64,000 nt of DNA, taken from Pararobbsia silviterrae. Lineage in GTDB: Bacteria > Pseudomonadota > Gammaproteobacteria > Burkholderiales > Burkholderiaceae. Position 1 is the first letter of the stretch; the number at the start of each line of letters is the position of its first letter. This document shows positions 17,414-27,833 of the stretch, one piece after another. The stretch spans positions 62,001 to 126,000 of the forward strand of contig NZ_RBZU01000010.1 in the NCBI RefSeq assembly GCF_003628125.1, in the 5' to 3' direction. Under the pieces are notes generated by a model. It was given only the letters and a program-made list of their open reading frames with translations, made no database searches and was not told the origin of the DNA. A program made the position numbers and the translations under genes.

Positions 17414-19078
17414 TCAGCGCGAACTCGTCACGACACCGGTCGACGTATCGAGGAACAGACGGCCGTTGCGCGGACCGCCATTGAAGTCGAACAGATCCAT
17501 GATGCTGCCGGCCGTCGCGTCGAACGAACCGTCGCCGATCCGCTTGCCTTCGAGCCAGTTGTCTTCGATGAAGCGAATGACGGACGACTGCTCGATCGGT
17601 GTGTGATCGACGTAATTGCTCTTCGCCCACGGCGAGATCACGACGAACGGAATCCGCGTGCCCGGACCGCAGCGACCGTTGACCGGCGCGCCCTTGACGC
17701 CGTCGGCTTGCGTACCCGTGCCGCACTTGCCCGCGCCGTTGAGCTGATCGGCCTGCGAATCGAACGACGAGATGCGCGGCGACGTGTACTGATGGTCGTA
17801 CCAGCCGTCCGAATCGTCCCACGCCAGAATCACGGCCGTGCTTTCCCATTCAGGCTGCTGCTGGAGGAAATTGACGACCGTCGTCACGAACGTCTGCTCG
17901 TCGAGCGGATCCGAATAGCCCGCGTGTCCGTCCTGGTAAGCCGGCGCCTTCAGGAAGCTCACCGCGGGGAAGTTGTGGGCCGACACCGCCGCGAAGAAAT
18001 CGTCGGTATCGTATTCGTGATTCGCGGGCTCGGGCGTCTTGCCGTTTCTCTCGTAGCTCTGGCCGATCGCCTCGATCGAGCTCGGGCGCAGATGCTGCGG
18101 ATTCGACGTCGACGTGTAGTACTGGAACCAGTTGTGGTGCGGCACGTAGTCGTTCGTCGCCGCGCCGACGACTGTCGAGAACGTCGACCGCGTGCACCCG
18201 GTCGTGCCGTTCGAGTTCGTCTTCGCCAGATTGAAGCCGCCCATGAATCCGCCCCACGAAATGCCCTTTTCATTGAGCAGATCACCGACGTTCTTGCTCG
18301 TCATGAGGCCTTGATTCGTCGTGCTCGAGCAGATGTCGTTGCCGGGGTCGACGTCGTTGATCAGCGTGAAGCCGCCGACGCCGTCGTTGATGTAGTACGA
18401 CGACACGGCGAGGGTCGACGGTTGTTCAGTCGTCTTGAGCAACTGCAGACCGTTGGTCTGGCCCGACACGACGTTCAATGCGCCCGGCGTCGACGGACCG
18501 TACGACGACGTGTACGCGTTGTCGCTCATCGCGAAGTGCTGCGCGTAGTTCCACATCGCCGTCACGGTATTGCCGTCGAAATAGCCCATGACCTGGCCCG
18601 ACGTGCCGAACGCGCCGGCGCCGCCGCTCGTTCCCGAACCCGTGTACTTCGGAAAGAGATCCATCTTGCCGTTGTCGTAGGCTTGCTGTTCGGGCGTATA
18701 GGCGTGATTCTGGTCCGCCGTCGCGGCCTGCGAGCGATCGAGCCGGAACGGATTCGCCGCGCCCGCGCCGTTCGCCGTATTCGTGAAGTTCGGGTTCTTC
18801 GTAAGGAGTGCGGGCGTCAGACCGTTGACGACCGGCGTACCGCGCGTTGCGCTAAAACGCGGTTCGCCCGGCGGATTCGTCGCGGTCGGATAGGTGCCGA
18901 AATAATGATCGAACGAAATGTTTTCGCCGTAAATAACCACGAGATGCTTGATCGGCGTAGCGGTGCGGGCTTCGCCGGGTCCGCCGAAGATCCACGGATT
19001 GAAGTTGTCGCTGGCCTGCGCATACAGGGCCACGACAAGTCCGGCGCACGACAGGGCTGCGAGTGCACGATGACGCAT
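17414..19078 (-). CDS. Secreted phosphoesterase, phospholipase C / acid phosphatase type
   Basis: The 554-residue protein has a signal peptide (about 1-22). It has the phosphoesterase-family start HLVVIYGENISFDHYFGTYP (about residues 45-64), then ANHEYDTDDFF, ILAWDDSDGWYDH and IPFVVISPWAKSNYVDHTP, the conserved metal-binding blocks of non-specific phospholipase C and AcpA-type acid phosphatases. It should act in the periplasm or outside the cell on phospholipids or phosphate esters. ATG 19078 is preferred because a GGAG lies eight bases upstream and the signal peptide starts there; the frame stays open further upstream without homology. Confidence 0.85.
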   Translation of the reverse strand: MRHRALAALSCAGLVVALYAQASDNFNPWIFGGPGEARTATPIKHLVVIYGENISFDHYFGTYPTATNPPGEPRFSATRGTPVVNGLTPALLTKNPNFTNTANGAGAANPFRLDRSQAATADQNHAYTPEQQAYDNGKMDLFPKYTGSGTSGGAGAFGTSGQVMGYFDGNTVTAMWNYAQHFAMSDNAYTSSYGPSTPGALNVVSGQTNGLQLLKTTEQPSTLAVSSYYINDGVGGFTLINDVDPGNDICSSTTNQGLMTSKNVGDLLNEKGISWGGFMGGFNLAKTNSNGTTGCTRSTFSTVVGAATNDYVPHHNWFQYYTSTSNPQHLRPSSIEAIGQSYERNGKTPEPANHEYDTDDFFAAVSAHNFPAVSFLKAPAYQDGHAGYSDPLDEQTFVTTVVNFLQQQPEWESTAVILAWDDSDGWYDHQYTSPRISSFDSQADQLNGAGKCGTGTQADGVKGAPVNGRCGPGTRIPFVVISPWAKSNYVDHTPIEQSSVIRFIEDNWLEGKRIGDGSFDATAGSIMDLFDFNGGPRNGRLFLDTSTGVVTSSR

Positions 19079-19499
19079 GGGGGGGACTCCGTCATTGTTG
19101 TCGACAAGAATGCGTAACCCGAGGCCATTGATGCCGTCGATGCGTGTTGTAGTGCAGGCGTCAGGGGAAGGGTAAATCCTCGAGTGAAACGCGCGCAAAA
19201 CCATCGAGATTGGATCATCCACGAATGACAACTTCGGGTTACGAAGCTTTCGGCCGTGTCAGCTTTGTGGAAATGACGAGCGTGTCCGTTCGCGTCGAAA
19301 TCACGTGCGCGCTCACGATCGACGTTGTGCAAATCGATATCTGAATCGAAGGTCGCGAACGGATATCGGCGACACGTGAATTGACACAGCGGCACGCACG
19401 CGCTGCGTAGAGGGGGCGTCAAGCGCGCCCCGGCATCGACGCGCCGGGGCATGACATCACGATCCGACGACGAGGCGGCGCATCGGCCGCCTCGCGCGT
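19079..19499. other. Intergenic region between metY and the phosphoesterase gene
   Basis: No gene is supported in 421 bases. Two GC-rich hairpins lie near the metY end: GCCCCGGC 19427-19434 / GCCGGGGC 19443-19450, and the one listed at 19472-19493. The half nearest the phosphoesterase start (19079-19300) should carry its promoter, but I cannot point to hexamers. Confidence 0.45.
19472..19493 (-). terminator. Hairpin just after metY
   Basis: GAGGCGGC (19472-19479) and GCCGCCTC (19486-19493) form an 8-bp stem with a six-base loop, starting six bases past the metY stop. A second 8-bp GC hairpin follows at 19427-19450. There is no T-tract, so termination would be Rho-assisted or incomplete. Confidence 0.45.
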
Positions 19500-20795
19500 T
19501 TAAACGACGGCGAGCGCCTGATCGAGATCGGCGATCAGATCGTCGACATGCTCGATGCCGATCGAGAGCCGGATCGTTTCTTCGCTGACGCCGGCCTTCG
19601 CGAGTTCTTCGGCCGACAACTGCCGATGCGTCGTCGATGCCGGATGCGTCGCGAGCGACTTCGCATCGCCGATATTGACGAGGCGCGTAAACAGGCCCAG
19701 CGCGTCCTGGAATCGCGCGCCGCCGTCGCGGCCGCCTTCGACGCCGAACGTCAGGATGCCGGGCGCCTTGCCCGACAAATAGCGGCCGACGAGCGCGTGA
19801 TCCGGATGATTCGGCAGGCTCGCATGCGAGACCCAGCGGACCTTCGGATGCGTGCTCAGATGCTGCGCGATGCGCGTCGCGTTTTCGCTGATCCGATCGA
19901 CGCGCAGACCGACCGTTTCGATGCCCTGCAGCAGCAGGAACGCGTTGAACGGCGAAATCGCCGCACCCGTATTGCGCAGCGGCACGACGCGCGCGCGACC
20001 GATATACGCGGCCGGCCCAAGCGCTTCGGTGTACACAACGCCGTGATACGACACGTCAGGCTCGTTGAGCCGGCGGAAACGCGTCTTGTGTTCGGCCCAC
20101 GGGAATTTGCCCGAGTCGACGATCGCGCCGCCGAGGCTCGTGCCGTGCCCGCCGAGATACTTGGTCAGCGAATGCACGACGATATCCGCGCCATGTTCGA
20201 ACGGACGCAGCAGATACGGCGTCGGCACCGTGTTGTCCGCGATCAGCGGCACGCCGTGCCGATGCGCGATCTCGGCGATCGTCGCGATGTCCGTGATATT
20301 GCCGAGCGGATTGCCCACGGTCTCGACAAACACCGCCTTCGTACGCGCATCGATCCGCGATGCGAACGATGCCGGATCGCGCGGATCCGCAAAGCGCGTT
20401 TCGATGCCGAATTGCGGCAGCGTATGCGCGAACAAGTTATAGGTGCCACCGTAGAGCGTGCTCGACGACACGATGTTGTCGCCCGCTTCCGCGATCGTCT
20501 GGATCGCATACGTGACCGCGGCCTGCCCCGACGCGAGCGCGAGCGCGCCGATGCCGCCCTCGAGCGCGGCCACGCGTTGCTCAAGCACGTTCTGCGTCGG
20601 ATTCATGATCCGCGTGTAGATATTGCCCTGGACCTTGAGGTCGAACAGATCCGCGCCGTGCTGCGTGTCGTCGAACGCGAATGCGACGGTCTGATAGATC
20701 GGCACGGCGGCGGCACGCGTGGTCGGGTCGGGGTCATACCCGCCGTGAACGGCGATGGTCTCGAACTTCCAGGGCGAAGCAGGGTTTTGCGGCAT
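19500..20795 (-). CDS. metY: O-acetylhomoserine aminocarboxypropyltransferase (sulfhydrylase)
   Basis: This 431-residue PLP enzyme of the Cys/Met metabolism family makes homocysteine from O-acetylhomoserine and sulfide. It starts FETIAVHGGYDPDPTTRAAA and carries YTRIMNPT, ASGQAA and the PLP-lysine segment HSLTKYLGGHG. Length near 430 and the long insert after the PLP lysine separate MetY from the shorter MetZ/MetB/MetC group. ATG 20795 follows a GGAG site. It stands alone, divergent from groES. A TATACT hexamer at 20899-20894 on the minus strand may be its -10. I looked for a SAM or SAH riboswitch in the leader and saw none. Confidence 0.9.
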   Translation of the reverse strand: MPQNPASPWKFETIAVHGGYDPDPTTRAAAVPIYQTVAFAFDDTQHGADLFDLKVQGNIYTRIMNPTQNVLEQRVAALEGGIGALALASGQAAVTYAIQTIAEAGDNIVSSSTLYGGTYNLFAHTLPQFGIETRFADPRDPASFASRIDARTKAVFVETVGNPLGNITDIATIAEIAHRHGVPLIADNTVPTPYLLRPFEHGADIVVHSLTKYLGGHGTSLGGAIVDSGKFPWAEHKTRFRRLNEPDVSYHGVVYTEALGPAAYIGRARVVPLRNTGAAISPFNAFLLLQGIETVGLRVDRISENATRIAQHLSTHPKVRWVSHASLPNHPDHALVGRYLSGKAPGILTFGVEGGRDGGARFQDALGLFTRLVNIGDAKSLATHPASTTHRQLSAEELAKAGVSEETIRLSIGIEHVDDLIADLDQALAVV

Positions 20796-21029
20796 GAACG
20801 CGGTCTCCGGATTGTGATCGACGACGCCGATGAGGTCGGCTTGAAAGGACCCGACAGACGCCGCCGATGCGGCCCGACCGTCGAGGCTCGTCGAGTATAT
20901 AAGAGGCGCATACCCTCGCCCTTCGCGTCTTTTGTCATATCGATATCCGCGCCGTGCGGCATGTCGGCGCTCGGCGCGAACGCGGGCTCGGTATCCGAGC
21001 CAGATGCATATCGATTTCGCAATTCGTTA

Positions 21030-21060
21030 TTGGAGTCGGCGACACAGGCGTTTCTATACT
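21030..21060 (+). promoter_or_regulatory. Candidate groES promoter
   Basis: TTGGAG (21030-21035) and TATACT (21055-21060) are separated by 19 bases. The -10 is a good sigma-70 match and touches the CIRCE element, so HrcA binding would block initiation. The spacer is longer than ideal. Confidence 0.45.
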
Positions 21061-21086
21061 TGGCACTCGAACCTTCCAAGTGCCAA
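21060..21086 (+). promoter_or_regulatory. CIRCE operator (HrcA site)
   Basis: TTGGCACTC, nine bases, AAGTGCCAA reproduces the 9-9-9 layout of CIRCE (consensus TTAGCACTC-N9-GAGTGCTAA) with eight-base perfect arms. It lies 80 bases upstream of groES and abuts the -10. HrcA repression of groES-groEL released by heat is the known role. hrcA itself is not in the window. Confidence 0.85.
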
Positions 21087-21165
21087 TGCAGTGCGTGCTC
21101 GATTCGGATATCGCGCGTCACGCATGGCCCCGAATCCTTTACTCCCTCGTTCACGGATTGCATTT

Positions 21166-21456
21166 ATGAGCTTACGTCCCCTGCACGATCGCATCATCGT
21201 CAAGCGCCTCGATCAGGAAACCCGCACCGCGTCAGGCATCGTGCTGCCCGAAGGCGCCGCCGAAAAACCCGATCAGGGCGAAGTCATCGCCGTCGGTCCC
21301 GGCCGCCGCGATGACGGCGGCAACCGCATCGTGCCCGACGTCAAGGTCGGCGAGCGCGTGCTGTTCGGCAAATATGCGGGCCAGGCCGTCAAGGTCGACG
21401 GCTCGGAACTGCTCGTGCTGCGCGAAGAAGACGTCGTCGCCGTCGTCAATCTCTAA
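21166..21456 (+). CDS. groES: Co-chaperonin GroES
   Basis: This 96-residue protein is of the usual GroES length. It starts [14 protein letters not shown] and has the mobile loop [11 protein letters not shown] (about residues 17-27), the roof region and a closing [12 protein letters not shown]. Seven copies cap the GroEL ring. groEL follows after 32 bases. Transcription is expected from the CIRCE-controlled promoter upstream. The ribosome site is weak (GGAT), which is unusual for a highly expressed gene. Confidence 0.95.
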   Translation: MSLRPLHDRIIVKRLDQETRTASGIVLPEGAAEKPDQGEVIAVGPGRRDDGGNRIVPDVKVGERVLFGKYAGQAVKVDGSELLVLREEDVVAVVNL

Positions 21457-21485
21457 TCCTTTTCCACCTTCAACGGACACCCTGA

Positions 21486-23132
<1,647 letters not shown>

Positions 23133-23162
23133 GCGCTAAAAGGAGACTCGCGCGCTATTACG

Positions 23163-23798
23163 CTATGGCGTCGCCTTCAGCAAAGACTCGACCGAAGGCA
23201 GCAGACGTTCCGCCAGCTTCTGATAGCCCTCGGGCGTCAGATGCTGGCCGTCAGCCTGGCGCATGTCGCCAAGCCCGTGCGCGAGTTTCCCGTAGTACGC
23301 AAAGCCGAATTTGTTCGTTTCGTCTTCGAGCACACCCTCGTGACAATCCGAGTCGAGCGTGAGCACCGAAAAGTGATGCGATTGCATGAAGGTCAGCGCG
23401 GCATCGATGCCGTCGCGGAAATCCGCTTCGCTTGAGGCATGCCGCCTGCCGCAGTCGTTCGACCCCGGCTGGAAGACGACGACGCGCGTCGTGGCCGGCA
23501 GCGCCGAGCTCATACGGCGCACCATGTCCGCGACCGTATCGCCGCTCACGCCTTGATTCGCCACGGTCACATTGAAGCCGTCCTGCTTGAGCAGCGCTTC
23601 GAGACGGGCCGGAAAAGCCTCATTCGACGACACCCCCTTGCCCGCGGTCTGACTCGCACCGAACGCGACGATCTCGATCGGCGCCGTACTCGATTGCGGC
23701 GCACTGGCCTGCTGCGCATGCGTGCCACCGCACATGGCGAACGCAACCGCGATTAGACTTCCGATGACGCCTGTTCGAAACCGGGCAATACCGTGCAT
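23163..23798 (-). CDS. Periplasmic SGNH/GDSL hydrolase (esterase/lipase-like)
   Basis: The 211-residue protein has a signal peptide (about 1-28). Block I reads FGASQTAGKG with the nucleophile Ser in GAS instead of GDS. Block II is NQGVSGDTV, block III has Asn in PGSND, and block V has Asp and His in DGQHLTPEG. This is the TesA/arylesterase type of SGNH hydrolase, acting on ester or thioester bonds in the periplasm. It has a Cys pair (CGRRH and DSDCHEG) that could form a disulfide. It converges on groEL, with 30 bases between stops. Confidence 0.82.
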   Translation of the reverse strand: MHGIARFRTGVIGSLIAVAFAMCGGTHAQQASAPQSSTAPIEIVAFGASQTAGKGVSSNEAFPARLEALLKQDGFNVTVANQGVSGDTVADMVRRMSSALPATTRVVVFQPGSNDCGRRHASSEADFRDGIDAALTFMQSHHFSVLTLDSDCHEGVLEDETNKFGFAYYGKLAHGLGDMRQADGQHLTPEGYQKLAERLLPSVESLLKATP

Positions 23799-24036
23799 GG
23801 AAACCCCCGCGAGAATAGGTCAGCATGAGGCGTCGAACGTCGCGCCAGGATCCCGAGTCTTCGAATCGGCATCGTCGTCCGCCCCATGGATGAAGCCCAT
23901 GCGGTCCGCGATGCGCGCTCAGGCGATCGAATCTCAAGATACGTGCGCGCGATTACGGTTCCCTTTCGAATCGATGCCGCATCGACGTCACGCCATCGCG
24001 TCGTTCGGCGGCACGCATTGAGGAGGTCTGTCACGC

Positions 24037-24987
24037 ATGTCCAAGCCCGATGTATTCCGTATCGCGATCCTCGACGACTACCAGAACGTCGCGCTCGATC
24101 TCGCGGACTGGTCCTCGCTCCAAAGCCGCGCCGAGATCACGGTGTTCAACGACACGCTTGCCGATGCGGCGCAGGTCGTCGAACGCTTGCGCCCCTTCGA
24201 TATCGTCTGCGTGATGCGCGAGCGTACGCCGCTCACGCGCGCGGTCATCGAGCAGTTACCCAAGCTCAAGCTCATCGCATCGACGGGGCCCGTCAATGCG
24301 TCGATCGATACCGAGGCGGCGGCCGAACGCGGCATCGAGATCGCGCATACCGGCTACGCGTCGACGCCGACGATCGAGTTCACGTGGGCGCTCTTGCTCT
24401 CGATGGCGCGCAATATTCCGCTCGAACATCAATCGTTGCGCGAAGGCGGATGGCAGGTGTCGCTCGGCACCGAACTCGCGGGCAAGACGCTGGGTCTGCT
24501 CGGGCTCGGGCATATCGGCTCCGCGGTCGGCGTGATCGGGCGCGCGTTCCGGATGAACGTCATCGCATGGAGCCAGAACCTGAGCGCCGAGCGCGCCGAT
24601 TCGAAGGGCGTTCAACGTGTCGACAAGGACACCCTGTTCGCGACGTCCGACTTTCTGTCGATCCATCTGCGGCTCAGCGATCGGACGCGCGGCCTCGTCG
24701 GCGCCGCCGAGCTTGCGCGCATGAAGCCGACGAGCCGCCTGATCAATACGTCGCGCGCGCCGATCGTCGATCTATCGGCTTTGCTCGCCGCGCTCGACGA
24801 TCAAGCGCTCGCGGGCGCCGCGCTCGATGTCTACGACGTCGAACCGCTCCCGTTGACCGACCGCATCCGCACGCATCCGCGCATCCTTGCGACGCCGCAT
24901 ATCGGCTACGTCACGCGCGAGATGTATCGGACGTTCTACGGGGACACGGTGCGCAATATCGGCGCGTGGCTCGATCGGCAGGCATAG
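24037..24987 (+). CDS. D-2-hydroxyacid dehydrogenase
   Basis: This 316-residue cytosolic NAD(P)-dependent dehydrogenase has a split catalytic domain at both ends and a central Rossmann domain with LLGLGHIGSAVG (about 155-166). It carries the family Arg in INTSRAPIVD and the catalytic His in ATPHIGYVT. It resembles enzymes annotated as phosphoglycerate- or glyoxylate-reductase-like; the substrate is not clear. A strong AGGAGG lies upstream of ATG 24037. It is 270 bases upstream of the sulfur-oxidation operon and may or may not belong to it. Confidence 0.85.
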   Translation: MSKPDVFRIAILDDYQNVALDLADWSSLQSRAEITVFNDTLADAAQVVERLRPFDIVCVMRERTPLTRAVIEQLPKLKLIASTGPVNASIDTEAAAERGIEIAHTGYASTPTIEFTWALLLSMARNIPLEHQSLREGGWQVSLGTELAGKTLGLLGLGHIGSAVGVIGRAFRMNVIAWSQNLSAERADSKGVQRVDKDTLFATSDFLSIHLRLSDRTRGLVGAAELARMKPTSRLINTSRAPIVDLSALLAALDDQALAGAALDVYDVEPLPLTDRIRTHPRILATPHIGYVTREMYRTFYGDTVRNIGAWLDRQA

Positions 24988-25219
24988 CCCCAGGCCCGTC
25001 ATCGGATCGGGCAGTCTTGGGCAGGATCCAGCGCGTTCAGGTACGTTCCGTCGAGGGACGACCGCCTACCGGCCCTCAAAGCGCGAAAGGGTCGAGCAGA
25101 TCCGTGCCGCGATGGTGCGGCACGCGCACGGCGCAATCGAGACGTCGGACACGCGTCAGCACGGATACAGATAAGCAATCCAAGATTCGTTGGTTTATGT
25201 CGAACTTGCGCGTGTGCTG

Positions 25220-25236
25220 CAATCGAAATTCGATTG
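25220..25236 (+). promoter_or_regulatory. Palindromic operator candidate before the organosulfur operon
   Basis: CAATCGAA, one A, TTCGATTG is a perfect palindrome with 8-base arms, ending 22 bases upstream of the GTG start of the first SfnB-like gene. Its position suits a repressor site. The binding protein is unknown. Confidence 0.5.
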
Positions 25237-25258
25237 ATCACAACGTTCGGTTCGAGCC

Positions 25259-26554
25259 GTGTCCACGCCCCCGCTTTCCTCATCGTCCGATCCGGCCGCC
25301 GCACCCGCGGCGCATGCCAATCGCATCGCCGCATGGCCCGATCCGCGCACCGTGCATCGCATTCGCGACGATCGCGAGGCCATCGAGCGCGCGCATGCGC
25401 TGGCCGCCGAATTTGCCGTACGCGCGTCCGCGCGCGATCGCGACCGCGTGCTGCCTTGGGATGAACTCGACCGATGGTCCCAAAGCGGGCTCGGCGCGGT
25501 CACCGTACCGCGCGAATACGGCGGCGCGGACGTCTCGCTTGCGACGCTTGCCGAGATGTTCGTGATCCTCTGCAAGGCGGATCCGGCCCTGGGGCAAATT
25601 CCGCAGAACCATTTCGGCGTGCTCGGCGTGCTGCGCGAAGCGGGCTCGGGCGAACAAAAACGCCGCCTTTACGGCGAAGTTCTGTCGGGCGCACGGCTCG
25701 GCAACGCGGGGCCCGAGCGCAAGTCGGCCACGAGTCCGACGATCGCCGACGGCACGACACGCCTCGTGCAGACCCCTGAAGGGCTGAGGCTGACCGGCCG
25801 CCGCTACTATTCGACGGGCGCTTTGTTCGCGCATCGCGTGCCGTGCCGCGCGATCGACGATGCCGGGCACGCCGTGCAGGTCTGGGCAAGGCGCGACGCC
25901 CCGGGATTGACCGTCATCGACGACTGGTCTTCGTTCGGCCAGAGAACGACCGCGAGCGGCAGCGTCGTGTTCGATGCGGTGCCGATCGATCCCGACGATG
26001 TGCTGCCGCTCTGGCGGCTCGCCGAACGGCCCGGACTCTGGGGTCCGACGTCGCAGTTGATTCAGGCCGCGATCGATCAGGGCATCGCGGAAGCCGCCGT
26101 CGAAGATACGATTACCTTCGTGCGCGACCACGCACGACCGTGGCTCGATTCGGGCGTCGCGCGCGCAACCGACGATCCCTACATCATCGCGGACATCGGC
26201 AAGCTCGAAATCCAGTTGCACACCGCGCGTGAAGTCCTCGACGAAGCGGGCCGCACGCTCGACGCGATCCGTTTGCATGCGATCGAAGGGCACGGCATCG
26301 ACGCCGACGCGAGCGCCCGCGCTTCGGTTGCGGTCGCCGAAGCCAAAGTCTGGACCACGCGCGCCGCGCTCGATGCAACGGAAAAACTGTTCGAACTCGC
26401 GGGCTCGTCCGCGACGCGCGCCAAACACAATCTCGATCGCCATTGGCGTAATGCGCGCGTGCATACGCTGCATGACCCCGTGCGCTGGAAAGCGCACTTG
26501 ATCGGCCACTACCATCTGAACCGCGTTTTCCCGAAGCGGCATTCGTGGAATTGA
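25259..26554 (+). CDS. SfnB-family FMNH2/FAD-dependent acyl-CoA-dehydrogenase-like oxidoreductase (copy 1)
   Basis: The 431-residue protein has the acyl-CoA dehydrogenase fold: an N-terminal helical domain with VTVPREYGGADVS, a middle domain and a C-terminal helical domain. It ends RNARVHTLHDPVRWK, the SfnB/DszC-type signature. SfnB-like proteins take part in sulfur acquisition from dimethyl sulfone and other organosulfur compounds, using reduced flavin supplied by a reductase. GTG 25259 is the only fitting start. The next homologous gene begins one base after its stop, so three genes (25259-29213) form one operon, probably induced by sulfur starvation. Confidence 0.85.
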   Translation: MSTPPLSSSSDPAAAPAAHANRIAAWPDPRTVHRIRDDREAIERAHALAAEFAVRASARDRDRVLPWDELDRWSQSGLGAVTVPREYGGADVSLATLAEMFVILCKADPALGQIPQNHFGVLGVLREAGSGEQKRRLYGEVLSGARLGNAGPERKSATSPTIADGTTRLVQTPEGLRLTGRRYYSTGALFAHRVPCRAIDDAGHAVQVWARRDAPGLTVIDDWSSFGQRTTASGSVVFDAVPIDPDDVLPLWRLAERPGLWGPTSQLIQAAIDQGIAEAAVEDTITFVRDHARPWLDSGVARATDDPYIIADIGKLEIQLHTAREVLDEAGRTLDAIRLHAIEGHGIDADASARASVAVAEAKVWTTRAALDATEKLFELAGSSATRAKHNLDRHWRNARVHTLHDPVRWKAHLIGHYHLNRVFPKRHSWN

Positions 26555-26555
26555 T

Positions 26556-27833
26556 ATGTCCGCCCTGCCCACCGCTCATTCGTCATCCGCACCGCCTTTG
26601 GAACACGCGGCCGTGCCGTCGCCCGATCCCGCTCCGCCCGTTCCTCACGCACCGACACGGATCCGCGACGACGCGCATGCACTCGACGTCGCACGCGAAC
26701 TGGCCGCGCGTTTTGCGCCCGATGCCGTCGCACGCGACCGCGAACGGCGACTGCCCTGGGCCGAACTCGATCTGCTGAGCACGAGCGGCCTGCTCTCGAT
26801 CACGGTCCCTCGCGAATACGGCGGCCCCGAAGTGTCGAGCGCAACGCTCGCGACCGTCATCGCGACGATCGCGGCCGCCGACGGCTCGCTCGGTCAGATT
26901 CCGCAAAATCACTTCTACGCGCTCGAAGTGCTGCGCGTGGGCGGCAGCGACGCACAAAAACGCTTCTTCTTCGAACGTGCGCTCGCAGGCGATCGCTTCG
27001 GCAATGCGCTCGCCGAGATCGGCCACAAGGACTTCAAGCGGCGCACGCGCCTCACGCGCGACGACAATCATTTCCGTATCGACGGAAGCAAGTTCTATTG
27101 CACGGGCGCGATTTTCGCGCACTGGATCCCGACGCTCGTCGTCGCCGACGAGGACGGGCGCGACGTCACGTATCTTGCGATCGTGCCGCGCCAATCGGAC
27201 GGCCTTGCGATCGTCGACGATTGGGACGGCTTCGGACAGCGCGTGACGGGCAGCGGCTCGATCACATTCGATCATGTGTATACGGATGCGGCACATATCG
27301 TTCCGTTTCTCGCATCGTTCGAACGACCGACAACGATCGGCCCCGTCGCGCAGATCATGCACGCGGCCATCGATCTCGGCATCGGTCAAGGCGCGTTCGA
27401 CGCGACGCTGCCGTTCGTGCGTGATCACGCGCGACCGTGGATCGATTCGGGGCTCACGCACGCGAGCGACGATCCGCTGACGATCCGGCAGGTCGGAGAG
27501 ATCGCGGTTCAGCTGCGCGGCGCGTGGGCGCTATTGCGCCGGGCCGGGCGCATTGTCGACGCCGCGAAACAGACGATGACCGCAGAGACCGTCGCGGCCG
27601 CATCGATCGCGGTCGCCGAAGCGCGCGCGCTGACGACGACGGCTTCGCTCGAGGCGGCGAATGCGCTCTTCGAACTCTGCGGCACGAGCGCAACACTCGA
27701 CGGTCTCGGACTCGACCGTTTCTGGCGCAATGCACGCACGCATACGCTGCACGACCCGGTCCGGTGGAAATACCACGCGATCGGCAACTTCTATCTGAAC
27801 GACGTATTGCCACCCCGGCACGGAGCGCTCTGA
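26556..27833 (+). CDS. SfnB-family flavin-dependent oxidoreductase (copy 2)
   Basis: This 425-residue paralogue of the preceding gene has VTVPREYGGPEVS, GQIPQNHFYALEVLR and the C-terminal RNARTHTLHDPVRWKY. The two copies share layout and many blocks but differ clearly, so the duplication is old. Both may hydroxylate different organosulfur substrates or form a heteromer. Its stop touches the ATG of the monooxygenase gene (TGA 27831-27833, ATG 27834). No flavin reductase is encoded in the window. Confidence 0.85.
   Translation: MSALPTAHSSSAPPLEHAAVPSPDPAPPVPHAPTRIRDDAHALDVARELAARFAPDAVARDRERRLPWAELDLLSTSGLLSITVPREYGGPEVSSATLATVIATIAAADGSLGQIPQNHFYALEVLRVGGSDAQKRFFFERALAGDRFGNALAEIGHKDFKRRTRLTRDDNHFRIDGSKFYCTGAIFAHWIPTLVVADEDGRDVTYLAIVPRQSDGLAIVDDWDGFGQRVTGSGSITFDHVYTDAAHIVPFLASFERPTTIGPVAQIMHAAIDLGIGQGAFDATLPFVRDHARPWIDSGLTHASDDPLTIRQVGEIAVQLRGAWALLRRAGRIVDAAKQTMTAETVAAASIAVAEARALTTTASLEAANALFELCGTSATLDGLGLDRFWRNARTHTLHDPVRWKYHAIGNFYLNDVLPPRHGAL

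Larger units (their letters stand above)
20796..21165. other. Divergent intergenic region, metY / groES
   Basis: These 370 bases carry the groES promoter (21030-21060) and CIRCE operator (21060-21086) on the right. On the left they hold a possible metY -10 (AGTATA on the plus strand, 20894-20899). I see no small gene. Confidence 0.5.

Noticed and set aside
17195..19117. 640-residue open frame on the plus strand over the phosphoesterase gene
   Set aside because: Antisense shadow; the minus strand has a signal peptide and conserved phosphoesterase blocks.
20796..21000. SAM or SAH riboswitch in the metY leader
   Set aside because: I could not find the conserved core or paired stems by eye; a covariance-model search would settle it.
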